A stretch of 64,000 nt of DNA from Gambelia wislizenii (Eukaryota; Chordata; Lepidosauria; Squamata; Crotaphytidae). Location: positions 368,458,687-368,522,686 of the forward strand of contig JAUMIR010000001.1 of assembly GCA_030847615.1 (NCBI GenBank). Reading direction: 5' to 3'. This document shows positions 31,419-43,572 of this stretch, piece after piece. The stretch's first letter is position 1. Each line of letters begins with the position of its first letter. The notes below the pieces were generated by a model, which worked only from the letters and a program-made list of their open reading frames with translations, did no database searches and was not told where the DNA came from. A program made the position numbers and the translations under genes.

Positions 31419-34400
31419 ACTCTCTCTCTCTCTCTCTGGCTTTTCTTCGCAGATGAAGATTCAGGGAGGACTCATCCCATGCTTTCTGCAAGCGCGCTGA
31501 TGACTAAAAAGGCCAATCCGAGATAAAAAAAAGTCCAGATGCAGAAAGCACAGCAGAAGGTCTCCTTGGGTGATGTTTCTGGGTTGTGATTCTTTCTGCG
31601 TTGTTGTTTCTCTTCAAGACTTGTTTGGCGTGAGTTCTTGAATAAGACTGCAGCATTGTGGATAGTGCGTCTCCATGCCTCCTGATGTGAGGCCAGGGCA
31701 GACCATTGTTGGTGATCAATTTGGCCGAGCCTGAGATGTTGTTTCAGGGAGGCCTTGTATCGCTTTTTTGGAGTGCCCCTCTTATGCTGACCCGTGGCGA
31801 GTTCACCACAGAGTACTATTTTTGGGAGGCAGTGGTCCTCCATCCTAGAAACGTGCCCTGCCCAGCGCAGCTGTGTTCTCAATATCATGACCTCAATGCT
31901 GGTGATCCCTGCTTGCTCAAGGACAGCAACATTCGTCACATAGTCAGTCCAGTGTATATTTAGGATTGTGTGTATACAGCGCTGATGAAAGCATTCAAGG
32001 AGTTGTAGGTGGTGGCGATAGGTGACCCATGTTTCAGACCCATAAAGGAGAATAGACAGTACAATGGCTCCATACACACTGATTTTTGTGCTTCGCCTCA
32101 GGTGTTTATTACTCCAGACTCTTTTGAGAAGTCTTCCAAACGCAATATATGCCTTTCCTAATCTGTGATCGATCTCTTTGTCAATCTTGGCATCTGAGGA
32201 GATTATGCTTCCCAGGTAGGTGAACTGCTGAATAGACTTGAGCACAGATTTGCTGATGGCAATGTGGGGATGGTGGTGTTCATCCTGTGGTGCAGGCTGG
32301 TAAAGAACTTCTATTTTCTTCAGGTTGACTTCCAGTCCAAACAGCTCTGCAGCTGTTGCAAAGCAGGATGTTAGGTGCTGCAGAGCTGCTTCTGTGTGGG
32401 CAACAAGGGCAGCATCATCAGCGAAGAGCAGCTCACGGACTAGATCGTTTAGAGTCTTAGTGCGAGCCCTCAGACGGCTTAAGTTAAACAAGCTACCATC
32501 AGTATGGTAACATATATAGATGCCATCTTCTTCTTCAAACTCAGCCGTAGCCCTTTGGAGCATCATGCTGAAGAAGATTGTAAATAAAGTTAGAGCACGA
32601 ACACAACCTTGCTTCACTCCATTAGTTATTTAAAAAGGGGTCTGAAAGAGCATCGTCATATCTGACTTGACCATGCTGGCCCTCATTTAGCAAGATAATC
32701 ATTTAAAGGAATTTGGGGGGGACATCCTAGTCTTTCCAAGATCTGCCACAGACCTTTTCTACTCACAGTGTCGAAGGCTTTGGTGAGGTCGACAATTATT
32801 ATATAGAGACCCCTGTTCTGCTCCCTACATTTTTCTTGCAGTTGTCTAAGGGCAAATACCATATCTGTAGTACTCATATTGGCTCTGAAGCCACATTGGC
32901 TTTCAGGAAGAAGTTATTCTGCAACGGCAGGAACTAATCTGTTCAGGAGTATCCTTGCAAGGATTTTTCCAGTAATAGAGAGCAGTGTTATGCCTCGATA
33001 GTTTGAGCAATCAGATCTTGCTCCTTTTTTTCTTGTACAGGGTGATGATGACTGCGTCTCGGAGATCTGATGGCAGTTCCCCTTTTTCCCAGCAATCCAC
33101 AAGGAGTTTGTGGAATTTATCATGGAGTGCATAACCTCCATGTTTCCAAACTTCAGGTGGGATTCCATCAATCCCAGCTGCCTTGCAGTTTTTCATCTGC
33201 TGTATGGCCTTAAGGGTCTCTTCCAAAGTGGGAGCTACATCCAATTCATTTTTCATTGGTTTTTGTATCATATGTTGGATAGCTGACCCTTGGACTACTC
33301 AGTTCACTAAAGAGACTTTGAAAATGTTCAGCCCATCGATTCAAGATGGAGGCTTTATCAGTAATTAATGTTTGACCATCTGTACTGTATAAGGAGCTTT
33401 GGACCTGATAAGTAGGTCCAAACACTGCTTTAAGAGCTTCATAAAATCCTCTATGATCACCCAGATCTGCACAGTGTTGTGTCTTTTCTGATATATTGAT
33501 CCACCACTTGTTCTGCATGTCTCAGAGTTTTTGTTGAAGTTTACTACATGTGAGATGGAAAACTGCTTTTCTTACATGGCAAGTTGGCTGGGCGAGGTAT
33601 GCCTGGTGAGCAGTTCTTTTCTTTGCCAACAGTTCCTGGATCTCTTGGTTGTTTCCATCAAACCAGTCTTGATTTACTTGTGGGAGAACCCAAGGGATTC
33701 TTCTGCAGACTGGAGGATACTGTTTTTGATATGTTGCCAAAGCACTGTAGGAGAAGGATCTGTAGGATGGTCTTCAAGTTTTGTTTGCAGATTTGCCTGG
33801 AAGTTGTCTCTCATGGTAGCTTGTTGAAGATTGTTGACTTGGAGTCTCCTCTTTAAGATGCCACCCCTCTTAGGTTTGAACTTAAGATGAATATTTAGTT
33901 TACACCTTACAAGGCGATGATCTATTTGGCATTCTGCACTGGGCATCTCTCGGGTATGACGGACATCGCAAATGTTTCTCTGGCAGTCTAGAACATAGTC
34001 AATGAGGTGCCAATGTTTGGATCGGGGATGCATCCAGGTTGTCTTCAAGCTATCTTTCTGCTGAAAGATAGTGTTTGTAATAGTCAGCTATTGTTCTGCA
34101 CAGAACTCTAGCAAGAGGCATCTATTATCATTGCAGTTTCCAACACCATGCTTGCCTAAGACACCTTTCCAGGCTTCAGAGTTCTTTCCTACTCTGGTAT
34201 TGAAGTCACCAAGGATAATAATTTTATCTTCTACAGGGACTTTTTGTATGAGTTAGCGTAGGTCTGTGTAGAATTTGTCTTTCTCTACAGGGTCAGCTTG
34301 CATAGTTGGGGCATATACACTAAAGAGAACAACATGTGGGAGGCGTAAGGAAATAATGTGATCAGAGTGTCCTGTTGGCAAGGTTTTGAGTTTGGAGGCA

Positions 34401-35438
34401 ATGGAGTTTTTAATCACAAAGCCTACTCCTGAAAGATGTTTTTCGGTTTTGGGTTTGCCAGACCAGTAAAGTGTGTAGCTGGCGCCGTGTTCTTTAAGGC
34501 TGCCTTCCTCATGGAGATGAACTTCACTAAGAGCAGCAATGTCAATATTAAGTCGTGATAGTTCATGGGCTATTAGAGCAGAACAATGCTCAGGCCGTCC
34601 ACTATCTGCAGAGTCTCGCATGGTTCTGATGTTCCAGCATGCAAGCGTCAAGTTTATTTACACCTTTGGAGGCCGGTGCGTGCCTTTGTTTCTTTGCCTT
34701 GGTTTGACCGCATCAGAAGATGCCCGTTGGCCGCGGCTAGCCAGCCAGGTAGATGGGGATGAACTTTCGTTAGGCCACCTTTTCTAGGACCCTCTCCATA
34801 TGGAGCAAGCAGTGCTCTCCTTAAAAAAGGCTGCTTGGTTGTTCAGGATGCTGCCGAACAAGACTATCATCCCCCGGGTCAGCCTCGAGTGACCAAAGTC
34901 CTGAACTTCCTGCATGCAGGGTTGGGTCTGCAGCTTCCAGTGCATCTTTACATCTGCTTTCGCTATCGCTACAGGGCTTTTTTTGGAACTGGATTTGTCC
35001 TTCAAGCCTGTGCAATGGATTTTTCTGGTGGAGCGCAGCATGCGCAGAACTGGCCTCACCCTTTAGAGCAAAGGTTCATCTGCTGTGGCCTTGCAAGCAT
35101 GGACGGTAGCAGAGAGGTCCTCGGGTCATAGGTTTGATTAGAGTTTCCTTCTCTTAGATGATAGACCTTACAGGGTTAGACGAGCACCATCTGCCCGGGT
35201 CTGGGATTAGAGTTTTCCTTCTCCTAGGATGGTTGCCATAAGGCTAGAGAGCCCCTCCTGCCCTTTGACACTCTTTGTCAGACCCTTCGGTTTTGACCTG
35301 TCTGGCATGGGAGACCCTACCAGTGGCTATTATGCCACCGCCAGCATAGCTCAAAACATCATTAGGGTATACAAGCCTCTCTCCCACAACATGGGGGCAT
35401 CAATGGAGAGGCCTGCAGTAACTACTACTGCTACTTAT
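31419..35438 (-). mobile_element. LINE-X copy 3, near full length (about 4 kb)
   Basis: The longest copy of LINE-X, from a non-coding or ORF1-less 5' region (35438-34660) through endonuclease and RT to the 3' terminus and a GA tail (seen as CT repeats at 31419-31437). It is the reference for the six shorter copies. RT phrases (NYRGITLLS, KILARILLNRL) are RTE-like, but the C-terminal zinc-finger-like end is unusual, so the clade is left open. Confidence 0.85.
31472..34651 (-). pseudogene. LINE-X ORF: APE endonuclease, reverse transcriptase, zinc-finger-like end
   Basis: Reading order on the - strand: endonuclease (34651-34253, ACWNIRTM, DIAALSEVHL, FVIKNS); DHRLVRCKL near 33900; linker frames (33740-33246); RT start (33271-32914, GIDGIPPEVWKHGG, NYRGITLLS); VDLTKAFDTVSRKGL (32877-32683); then a long frame (32617-31472) with KQGC, LLFADDAALVAH (about 32403-32432), FTYLGSIISSD, the thumb region and the C-terminal C-x2-C...H end. 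Several frameshifts, and a piece is missing between 32683 and 32617. Endonuclease and RT would support target-primed insertion. This copy cannot make a complete protein. Confidence 0.85.
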
Positions 35439-35439
35439 T

Positions 35440-35525
35440 ATTATTATTATTATTATTATTATCGTTTATTTATATAGCACTATCAATGTACATGTAGAGT
35501 GCTCTTCTATTAAATCAGGTAGACA
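35440..35525 (-). mobile_element. L2-like 3' tail with TAA repeat
   Basis: The - strand reads CATTGATAGTGCTATATAAATAAACG followed by TAA repeats (TTA run at 35435-35462). Same tail type as 26155-26272. Confidence 0.5.
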
Positions 35526-35557
35526 TCAATGTCTTCATGTTAGGTGTAGAACATTTA

Positions 35558-35670
35558 AACCTGGGGTGGGCAAAGTGCAGCCCGTGGGCCCACTGGGGGT
35601 CAGGAAATTTGATTGCCTCCCATTTTTTTCAATTTGTTTTGTTTGTCTCAAAATGCCCCCCCCCCCAGTG
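35558..35670 (+). mobile_element. hAT-like element, left end only
   Basis: CTGGGGTGGGCAAAGTGCAG and CCGTGGGCC match the common hAT terminus CAGGGGTGGGCAAA. The right end was not found. Confidence 0.5.
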
Positions 35671-37026
35671 CATCCTGTTTAAAAGGATTTGGAGTAAAAG
35701 TATTTTTGTAGTGAGGGTGTGGCTCTCCAAGGAGATTATCAGATGTGGCAAAAACCACATCAGGAGATGGCTACAAGAACAGGAAGGGGCGACCTTACCA
35801 GACAATCTTACCATTCCCTTTTTTGTTTAAAGAAACCTTCTGTTAGCGGAGGATATTCCACTCCTAACTTGAGCCTCTGATTTGAGTGCCAAAATCTTGC
35901 AAATCATTGGGGTCTAGCTGAGGTCAATAAATACATAATTGGCACATGATTACTCTGAGATGTAGTATCTTTCGCAAATTTCAGCAAGAAAAGTTTTGGT
36001 TCTGGTATTAATTTAACTTTAAATACTTCATTTATTATATCTACATCCATTTTGCAAAATGTTCTTGCTCTTTCACATGACCTCAATTCCTCCAGGGGTA
36101 TTCCTATTTCCTATGGATTTTATTTCAGCATAAATGCTACTAAGGCCATTTTTAGCAAGACTTGCAAAATAACTTTTAGTTAACAAGGTCTTCATAGACA
36201 AGGTGCTCAGTACACTCCCTATGGTGGAAGTTTGTCTTTGAACATTAGGTTACCCTCTCTCAGCTAAACTAATTTGTAATTGATCTTTAAAGTGATTTCA
36301 AAGTCTCCCTGCCCCCAATTGGAAATTCAGCCTTATACTTAAGGTCCTAATCTATGTCTTCATGGAATTAAATAGTGCAAAAGAGTTAACCTCTTTCTTT
36401 CCCTATCAGTGCTAGTTGGTGGTTCCTAAGTCAGCAGGGTGATGATTCTACTTCAAGTTCTAGTCAGAACAATAAAAGAGGTGTTCAAGGTGCTTAACCG
36501 GTTTTGGAGGATAGGCTCCAGCACCTTGTATAGCTTGTTGAATGTTCAGGCTAAAATCCAGAGCAGATTCACTGCCCCACATTTATTGAAGCCACCAGCA
36601 GGAGATGTGGCAGGGTATCAGGCCCAAATTTGGCCTGACCTAAAAATGTAGGTCATTTTATGAGATTTTCCTCCCTCGACTCAGGGGAGTTGCCTATTTA
36701 ACTCCCTTTACTTCTCAATTAAAGATTCTATCCTATGCCCCATGCCCTGCAGAAAAACAAAAACAAAAACAAAACCCACCACTTTCCATTTTGGGCAGGA
36801 AAAGATAGCTACTAATTAGTACAGTACTTGCTATGATGAAGGTAAAAATCTCAGCATGAATGGTGGCATATATGCTGATGACACTAACCCCTATAATTTT
36901 GGCTTATTTCAGGGGAAGATATCTAGTACTTCCTTGCACTCATATACATACTGTGTTTTCTGAGCTTGATAGTGCCAGGACAGCTGTGGAAAAGGAACAG
37001 CTCTCAACCCCACAAACTCTTAGTGT
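35671..37026. other. Unassigned sequence with a diverged repeat
   Basis: 36440-36610 shares the order GTGCT...GG...CAGCACCTTG, GTTCAGG, CAGATTCA-GTGCCCC and CCACCA with 56370-56500, a faint old repeat pair. No coding frame recognised. Confidence 0.35.
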
Positions 37027-38300
37027 ATGAGGTTGGTCTATTAAACAATGAGACTGATACAATAACCCAACTTTACTTATATTTATTACAGTTCTAATGC
37101 TTGTCCCCTTCAATACACTCCCCATCCACACTCACACTTTAATGCAGTTTGTTTTCCACTGGTTGAAGGTGTGGAGCAGATCAATTTCTGTCAGCTGTCT
37201 CAACACATCTGCTGTTGTCTTCTTTAATTGACTCAAAATGTGTTCCTTTAAGCACCAATTTCACTTTAGGAAAAAGAAAAAAGTCACATGGTGCCAAATC
37301 AGGCAAATATGGAGGATGTTCAAGTGCAGTAATATATTTACTGTGAAGCCGCCAAAAACTGCTTCACAGAAAGTGCTGTGTGAGCAGGTGCATTGTCTTG
37401 ATGAACAATGAAACCATTTCCCCAGAATTTGACCTTTTTCCCCCTCACTTTCTCTCAGCTTTGTCAAAACTTCCTTATAATCATGCTGATTCACTTTTTT
37501 GCCTTCTGGAACTGCCATAATTATGCCCTTGATGTTAAAAACAACAACAATGAGCATAGCTTTAAATGTGGACTTGCTTTGATGTGTTTTTTCATTCTTG
37601 GTGATGATGGTGTTTTCCAGTGCATTGACTGTCATTTTGTCATCATACTGGAAGATCCAGGTTTCATCATGAGTGATGATTTTTTCAAAAAGGTTTGGGT
37701 CTACCTCAAGTTGTTGCAGAATGTCAGCACAAATTTCCTTTTGGTACTCTTTTTGCTCTGGTGTGAGAACCTTAGGGAGCATCTTTGCATAAACTTTTCT
37801 CAAGTTGAGATCCTCATTCAAAATTTTCTACACAGTGGAATGTCAATGTTCACAGCTTCAGCTATTATTTGGACACTGAGTCGGAGGTCTCCTTGAACAA
37901 TCTGGCTGACTTTTCCCATAATTTCTCCGGTTCTTTAAATGGAAGGTCCCAGGGCATTCATTGTTTTCCACATTCTCACGTCCCTCTCTGAATCTTTTGT
38001 GCCACTCAAACATACACACATGATACATGCAGTTTTCCCCGTAGGCCTCAGTAAGCGTTTGAAAAGATTCCATTGGTGTTTTGTTTAATTTTACTAAACA
38101 TTTCAAATTGAAATGTTGCTCAGTTTTTAAACTTAGCATTTTTCCGGCCCACAACAGACAACACAGCTGCTTTAAACAACGAATGACAATTAACTGTGAA
38201 CGGCTGAGAGTGCTGATGTTTGTCATGCAGGTACAGACGTATTCAAAGTCACCATTCAAGCATTCACAATCAGTTCTGCCTGATTTGACTGAAAGGTAGA
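37027..38300 (-). mobile_element. Mariner-family DNA transposon, degenerate
   Basis: The 3' terminus near 37027 reads ATGAGGTTGGTCTATTAAAC, a mariner-type inverted repeat end. The transposase runs on the - strand to about 38130. The matching 5' inverted repeat was not found, so the upper boundary is approximate. Confidence 0.72.
37060..38130 (-). pseudogene. Mariner transposase, broken
   Basis: N-terminus: EQHFNLKCLVKLNKTP, FEWHKRFREGRENVE (38110-37960), the helix-turn-helix DNA-binding part. Then MNEDLNLRKVYAKMLPKVL (37821 on). Catalytic acidic residues are recognisable: D in THDETWIFQYD (about 37677-37645), D in HQDNAPAHT (about 37410-37380) and D in PDLAPCDFF (about 37315-37285). These positions correspond to the D,D34D triad of mariner. 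The three parts lie in different frames and stops separate them, so no active enzyme can be made. Confidence 0.8.
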
Positions 38301-39849
38301 AACACAGTCGCAATGGCTACTCCTTTTCCTTGACTGTATATTGGATGACATCTATGAACCTCCTGGCCATGGATTGACCATGGAAGATCCTGGCACTACC
38401 ATGCTGCATTGTGCAGCACACAGCAGCTGAGACCCAGTGGAAGTCTGCTGGTGAAGATTTACTCTTCCCCAGTAGCACAGTTGGATCACAGCCTATTTGT
38501 CTTAATTGGTAAGTATATCAATTACATAGCAAAGAGGGTCTCTTGTTCAGAAGAAATACTGTGCAACATAAACTTCTGCAAGTTGATTTCTTTGTTTATT
38601 ACATGGTTAGGGCAACTATGTGGGTTAACAATGATGCATTGTGGTGCATCATCTACATGCCACTGTCATTACTGTTCTCCAGCTACATGAACCAAGTGCC
38701 AGGTTCAACTCTTTGGGGCATTTAAAACTGTGAAATATTGGCACTTTAGAAAAGAGTATGTTCATAAACCTTTTTATCAAGCTATATTTCACATTTTAGA
38801 AAATGTGCAATCCTGTTCAGTACTGTAAAAATCAGATTAAGAACTGCTATAAACAGAAACCTTGAGAATTTCACATGAACTTTTAGTGACTATAGTAATT
38901 CTACGTAAATGAGGATATAACAGTTCTACTGGTAGAAAGTTACCTACCGTACTTCATTTGAAAGTGTCTCTAGTAAGCTGAAATCTTCAAAAGGAAGAAA
39001 AAGGTGCATGTTTCAAATGATCAAACTGTAATGTGTGACAAATCAGTTTGTTCTTTCCTGTACCTCATCCCACCAGCAAGAACAAAGGACTCAAGTGTTT
39101 GAAGCTTTTTCATTTAGAAAAGCATGGCTTGAGTTAGGACATGACAGAGGTTTATAGCATTATGAATGGTTCGAAAGGGTAAATAGAAGTTGAAAGAGCT
39201 AGCTCTGTAAATACTAGAACTTGAGGTCACCCATTGAAGAGGCTCAGAAATGATAACAGGAAGTCATTCTTCAGACAGCATAATTAATTTACAGAAACAC
39301 AAAATGAGATGTTGATGACCAGCCATGGAATAATGAGACCAGACACAGAGAGTTGGATTAAATAAGTCACTTTATTGACCTAAAACTTGTTTAAACTATG
39401 ATGAACCTGAAAAGGAGCAAGGGTGGTGGGGGGGAGCAACCTGATGTAGGTTCATTTAAGTCCAGGTGCCACCCCTTGACTACTTGCTCAGCCTTCTCTT
39501 GGTTGAAACACCTGAGTCCCCAGGCTTTCCAGCTGGCCATCTACTGGAAGGAAAACCCAGGGCACTCCCCCGCCCCACAAAGTCCCAGGACTTTATAAGT
39601 GAGAGGAAAAACCCCAGGTCCACCTCAAGGGTAGACTCCTTTCCCACCCCCTGGGTCCCAGGACCTAAAGAGACAGTTCCAGAGCCCTACCCTTCACCAA
39701 AAGGGGTGCCAAGGTGTACACCAAAACTCTTACATTCTCCCTCTGCCACCTGCCACAGACAAGGGACAAGCATCTGTTTAGTCCCTTTCCCTTTCCAGGG
39801 CAGCCAACAGGGCACTCACCCCCTGTTGCAAATCTCCCAAGAAGAGCAT
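38301..39849. other. Unassigned; 3' flank possibly part of the DIRS-type remnant
   Basis: 39340-39849 is C-rich on the + strand and could be the 3' part of the element at 39850-40810. The open frames there have no recognisable domain. 38301-39340 shows nothing. Confidence 0.35.
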
Positions 39850-40565
39850 ATTGCCTTCTTCAGAGAGATGCATGCCATCAGCTCTGTAGAGTTCTGAGTA
39901 TCAAAAAACTATGACAGCATGTGGGAGAAAGTGGCCAAACCCCTATTCAGAACATTGCTCTCTGTTCACCCTCCTCTGGACTTGATCAAGTCATCAGGGA
40001 TCCTCCTCACCCTGTTAAACTTGGTATGGCAAAATAAAAGAACAAACAAGGGTTACACCAGGCCATCTGCTATGAGTAACTCAAAAATCATGCAGTCTGA
40101 AGAATAAGGACCTTGTCTTTCAGCAAGCCCACGTCATTCCTACTGAGGTTAATCACATGAGGAGGAGGCCCTGTGATTTCCTGAAAAAGAGACAACAAAC
40201 CATTCCACTGGAGGTCTCTTCTCCCCAGTCATTTCACTGTGGCATACTCGCTCTACCCCAGTTGAGTACCAAAATGGCAACTTTGGGCCTGGCACACTGC
40301 CCAGTAAACCATACTATAGCAGAACAGAACCCATTGTCTCGCCACACAGCACTTAGGAAATAACAGAAAAAACAGCATAAATGCATCGCAACACAAGCAA
40401 AACTTGAGAGGATGCATGTACCTCTTGAACACTAAAGATCTCCAAAGCCCAACACATTGGATAGACCGAGGAACCAGTCACATGGCAAAAGCCATAGAGG
40501 CAGCCCCAATCCTAAAAGAATGGGTACCAAATTTAACCCCCTTCAGGCCCAAGCGCTGCAAGGCC

Positions 40566-40597
<32 letters not shown>

Positions 40598-40810
40598 TAT
40601 ACCCCACTCCTCTGTTAAAACAATCGGGGCGGCTTACAAATCGGGGCACCTTAGAGGTGATGGTCTAAAATTGATACTTGATAAGGGGCAAAAAGTCAGC
40701 ATGACAAAACAGTAACCCTGGTCTAGCTCCCCTGACCCACATGTAGTTCCATAAAGTACTTACTGGGCATAAAGTCAGATCTGAGCATCCTCTCAATGTG
40801 ACTGTCACCC
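39850..40810 (-). pseudogene. DIRS/Ngaro-type remnant: tyrosine recombinase then SGNH hydrolase
   Basis: Read on the - strand in shifting frames. First comes a tyrosine-recombinase C-terminal part: FCHADFLPLIKYQF (near 40700-40660), THSFRIGAAS with the catalytic-type H and R (about 40528-40495), and FKRYMHP with the nucleophile-type Tyr (about 40420). Then an SGNH-hydrolase-like part: VINLSRNDVGLLK (near 40160-40120, replacing the usual GGND), and YRADGMHLSEEG (39900-39841) with the D..H pair. Tyrosine recombinases integrate DIRS/Ngaro retroelements without target duplications. The SGNH domain is a known accessory in such elements. Many stops; interrupted by a LINE tail at 40566-40645. Confidence 0.72.
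40566..40645 (-). mobile_element. L2/CR1-type 3' tail with TAA repeat, inside the recombinase remnant
   Basis: The - strand reads GTAAGCCGCCCCGATTG ... GGGGTATAAATAA followed by TAA repeats. The GCCGCCC and TATAAATAA phrases are typical LINE 3' ends of this type. Confidence 0.6.
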
Positions 40811-42442
40811 TCACATCCTTCTGGTCCATCTTGGTTCAGCAGCTCCTAGGATAGTTAGTTCATATATGGCACACATAGAGATGAGGGGCTGAGATCCTGC
40901 ATCAGAAGCTACAATGTGCAACTTTATGATGATGGGGCTATGTTGCTGACATGATTCACAACTATGCCAGTGAATTGCCACGATGAACAATGGGGCACTG
41001 TGCAAGATATCCCATGGTGCAACAGGGTTCCCATTATGCAATGGGACACATTGTCCACCAGGACTACTGCACAAGAGCCATGCTGCTAGTTGCACTTCTG
41101 CAATGGTTCAAAATGTGTAGCTATGTCTCCCCTCCTCTCCTGAAAATATGAACATTGTGTAACATCACAATTCAACTTTATGTGATCAAAAGTCAGTTTA
41201 CAATGGCATAGCTTTACAAGAGCCAACTGTGATGATGGATCCAGAAAAACAAATTCCCGTGTGCAACATTAGGTATACATGATGTATAAATAGACTGATG
41301 ACATCTATACACAGTGGGCCATTTCTTTGAATGGAGAGATATAGTGGATCTGAAATTGAGTTCACATATGCAGATATGAGAAACATCCTTTTTAGATGTA
41401 ATGACTTAGAAAATGAATGGACAAATCTATGTAAAAAAAAAAATTGGAAGCCTACTGATTAGACTACTGGTTTACATTATAACAGTTTTCATCCAATTCA
41501 TGTAAGAAGAAACTTATTTTATGCTCAGTTTTTCAGAATAAAACGCAATTGCATAAGCATGGTTTTGTGTAATCATTATAGAGATAAGATGGAGAAAGTA
41601 GAAAAGCAAAAGTGAGAGCGGATTGTATCCCAGAAAAGAGTGGATACAGGATAAGAATAGAATTCAAAACCAAGGGTTTGTTTGCACTTTTATTTTAGCA
41701 ATGAAGTATAATTCCTCTTCCCATTAACATATAGTTTGAAAGATATGTATAAGACATTCTAGAATATGAACAAATGCCAATTATAGGAAACCACCGATCA
41801 TTTAACATTCAAAATAAAATAATGCAGGCAGGCATAATTCAGAACCTAAAAAGAAACAAACAACAAGGTAAGAACCCCCCCCCCCAACCCATTACAAGTG
41901 GCTGTTTCAAGTGTGGAAAGTATATTTTTGTTTTACATGGTCTTTGCTGCTGAAATAATTTCTTGATCCAGAGATTAAAAAAAAAAAGCTTTATGCTTTG
42001 AGGGATGTTGCCGTTAGTCAATCCACCAGTGTGAGTTATGTGGTTTTTCTGTCTGTGTTTTTTGGAGTATGTATAACAGACTAGAAAACCCCAAGAACTC
42101 AGTTGATGAGCAAAAGTGGAACTAAGATCCTGGATCACATTGTATTTTAAAGAAAATAATAATTGACCTGACAATGTAAGGCTTACAGGAATAGTGTTGG
42201 TTCAAGTTCATATTCATAAAAGATAAGATCCTCATATTGTATTGGCACAAAGGGAGGAATTCTGGATCTTTACTTTACAGACAATAACATTCTTCAGACT
42301 AATTTTTTTAAAAAATGACCTGTCAGTAGATTTATGAAGTAAAATTTCTTTGTACACAGATGTATATATAAAAATAAGAGCAGCTATGTTTTTAAGATTC
42401 TTGTTCTGGCAAGGGGGTGGTGGGTACAGCTGTATGAGTACG
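40811..42442. other. Unassigned sequence
   Basis: It has a poly-C run near 41876-41886. No coding frame or repeat family recognised. Confidence 0.4.
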
Positions 42443-42502
42443 GCTTGTTGTTGTGTGCTTTCAAGACATTTCTGACTTATGGTGACCCTATCACAGATTT
42501 GT
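42443..42502 (-). mobile_element. tRNA-derived SINE, 3' end part
   Basis: TTGTTGTTGTGTGCTTTCAA and TTTCTGACTTATGGTGACCC are the reversed 3' end of the SINE type at 20970-21180. The remaining part resumes at 43367. Confidence 0.72.
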
Positions 42503-42542
42503 AAGCATAAGTTTGCACCCCACTTCCAAGACACCCCACTCC

Positions 42543-43259
42543 TGGAATGTTAGCATTGGCTACAGAGCTCAGAGACTGGCCAAGTTTGGTTCATTAATGT
42601 GGCATTTTACAAAGGGAAAAAAACAGGATGGTCTCAGAAAAAGGTCATTTTTGTTTTTCCCTGGAAAGCTTAAGACCTGGGGCTGTAAGGCCAAAAGAAG
42701 ACACATTCCACATAAATGGGAGGTTAATGGATGGAGAAACCCTTTTGTATTTGCTGATTGTGAAATTTCCTCTCCTCAGCTCCCAGCCTTAAGGAAGTGG
42801 CTCAAAGCTGTTAAAATTCAATCACAGGACATTAAGAAACACATTTAGCATCTTTCTCACCTTTTGTCAAGACCAGGAAACTCATTGTGCAATCCATGAA
42901 GGCTCATGGAATTCATTGTTTCAACCCATGAAGTAACCAATCCCCTCAGGTGTATTTGGAGGTATAAATATCACCCCCAAAATATGCCTCATTGTGCACA
43001 GTCAGTAATAGGGGGAAACCCTGTTACTCTGTGTTAACCACATCCAGCTTCTCCATCCACTCTGCCGGACTGACTACAGGACAGGTTGTATTACCCCAGC
43101 AGAACCCTCTTGCAACCCTCTGTCCCAAACTTTCCTACTGTTTCTTTCTATAGCCTTGTGTGAATGCTTCTTCTGGGTGAATGTGTGTGTGTTTGGTGTT
43201 ATTTTTGAACTCCTTAATAAAAAAAAAACATACTTAATTTTAAATGTGTATGTATTCCA
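42543..43259 (+). mobile_element. Probable solo LTR
   Basis: About 717 bp with ends TGGAAT and ATTCCA (TG...CA, short inverted repeat), a TATA box TATAAATA (42963-42970) and a polyadenylation signal AATAAA (43216-43221) in the right order for an LTR. It lies between two parts of one SINE copy. No clean target duplication was found, so the exact ends are uncertain. No internal retroviral genes are present. Confidence 0.5.
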
Positions 43260-43366
43260 TCCAGATTAGTACTGGTATAATAGGTTTGCAGATACCGTTG
43301 TTACCCCATCTTGCATAGCTAAAGTCAAGTTGCTGCTAATTTCCACAACATATTAGAAACTCGATA

Positions 43367-43572
43367 TTTTCTTGGAATTTTCCAAGGAGCATTTTGGACA
43401 ACAGAGTTATCATGGGAATATTTGTTCAGAGGGGGGTTGCCTTTGTCTTCCTCTGAAGCTGAGAAAGTATGACTTGCCCAAGGTCACCCAATGGGTCTCC
43501 ATGGCTGGGTGGAGATTCCAACCCTATTCTTCTGAGTCACAGCCTGAGAAACCACTGCACCACTCTGTCTCT
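43367..43572 (-). mobile_element. tRNA-derived SINE, body and tRNA-like head
   Basis: Reverse of the SINE body (CTGAAGCTGAGAAAGTATGA, CCCAAGGTCACCCAATGGGT) and the B-box region (GATTCCAACCC). It continues the piece at 42443-42502. Confidence 0.78.

Noticed and set aside
31706..31963. + strand open frames in LINE-X copy 3
   Set aside because: Antisense of the long LINE-X frame. The same shadow appears in the antisense of copies 2 and 4.
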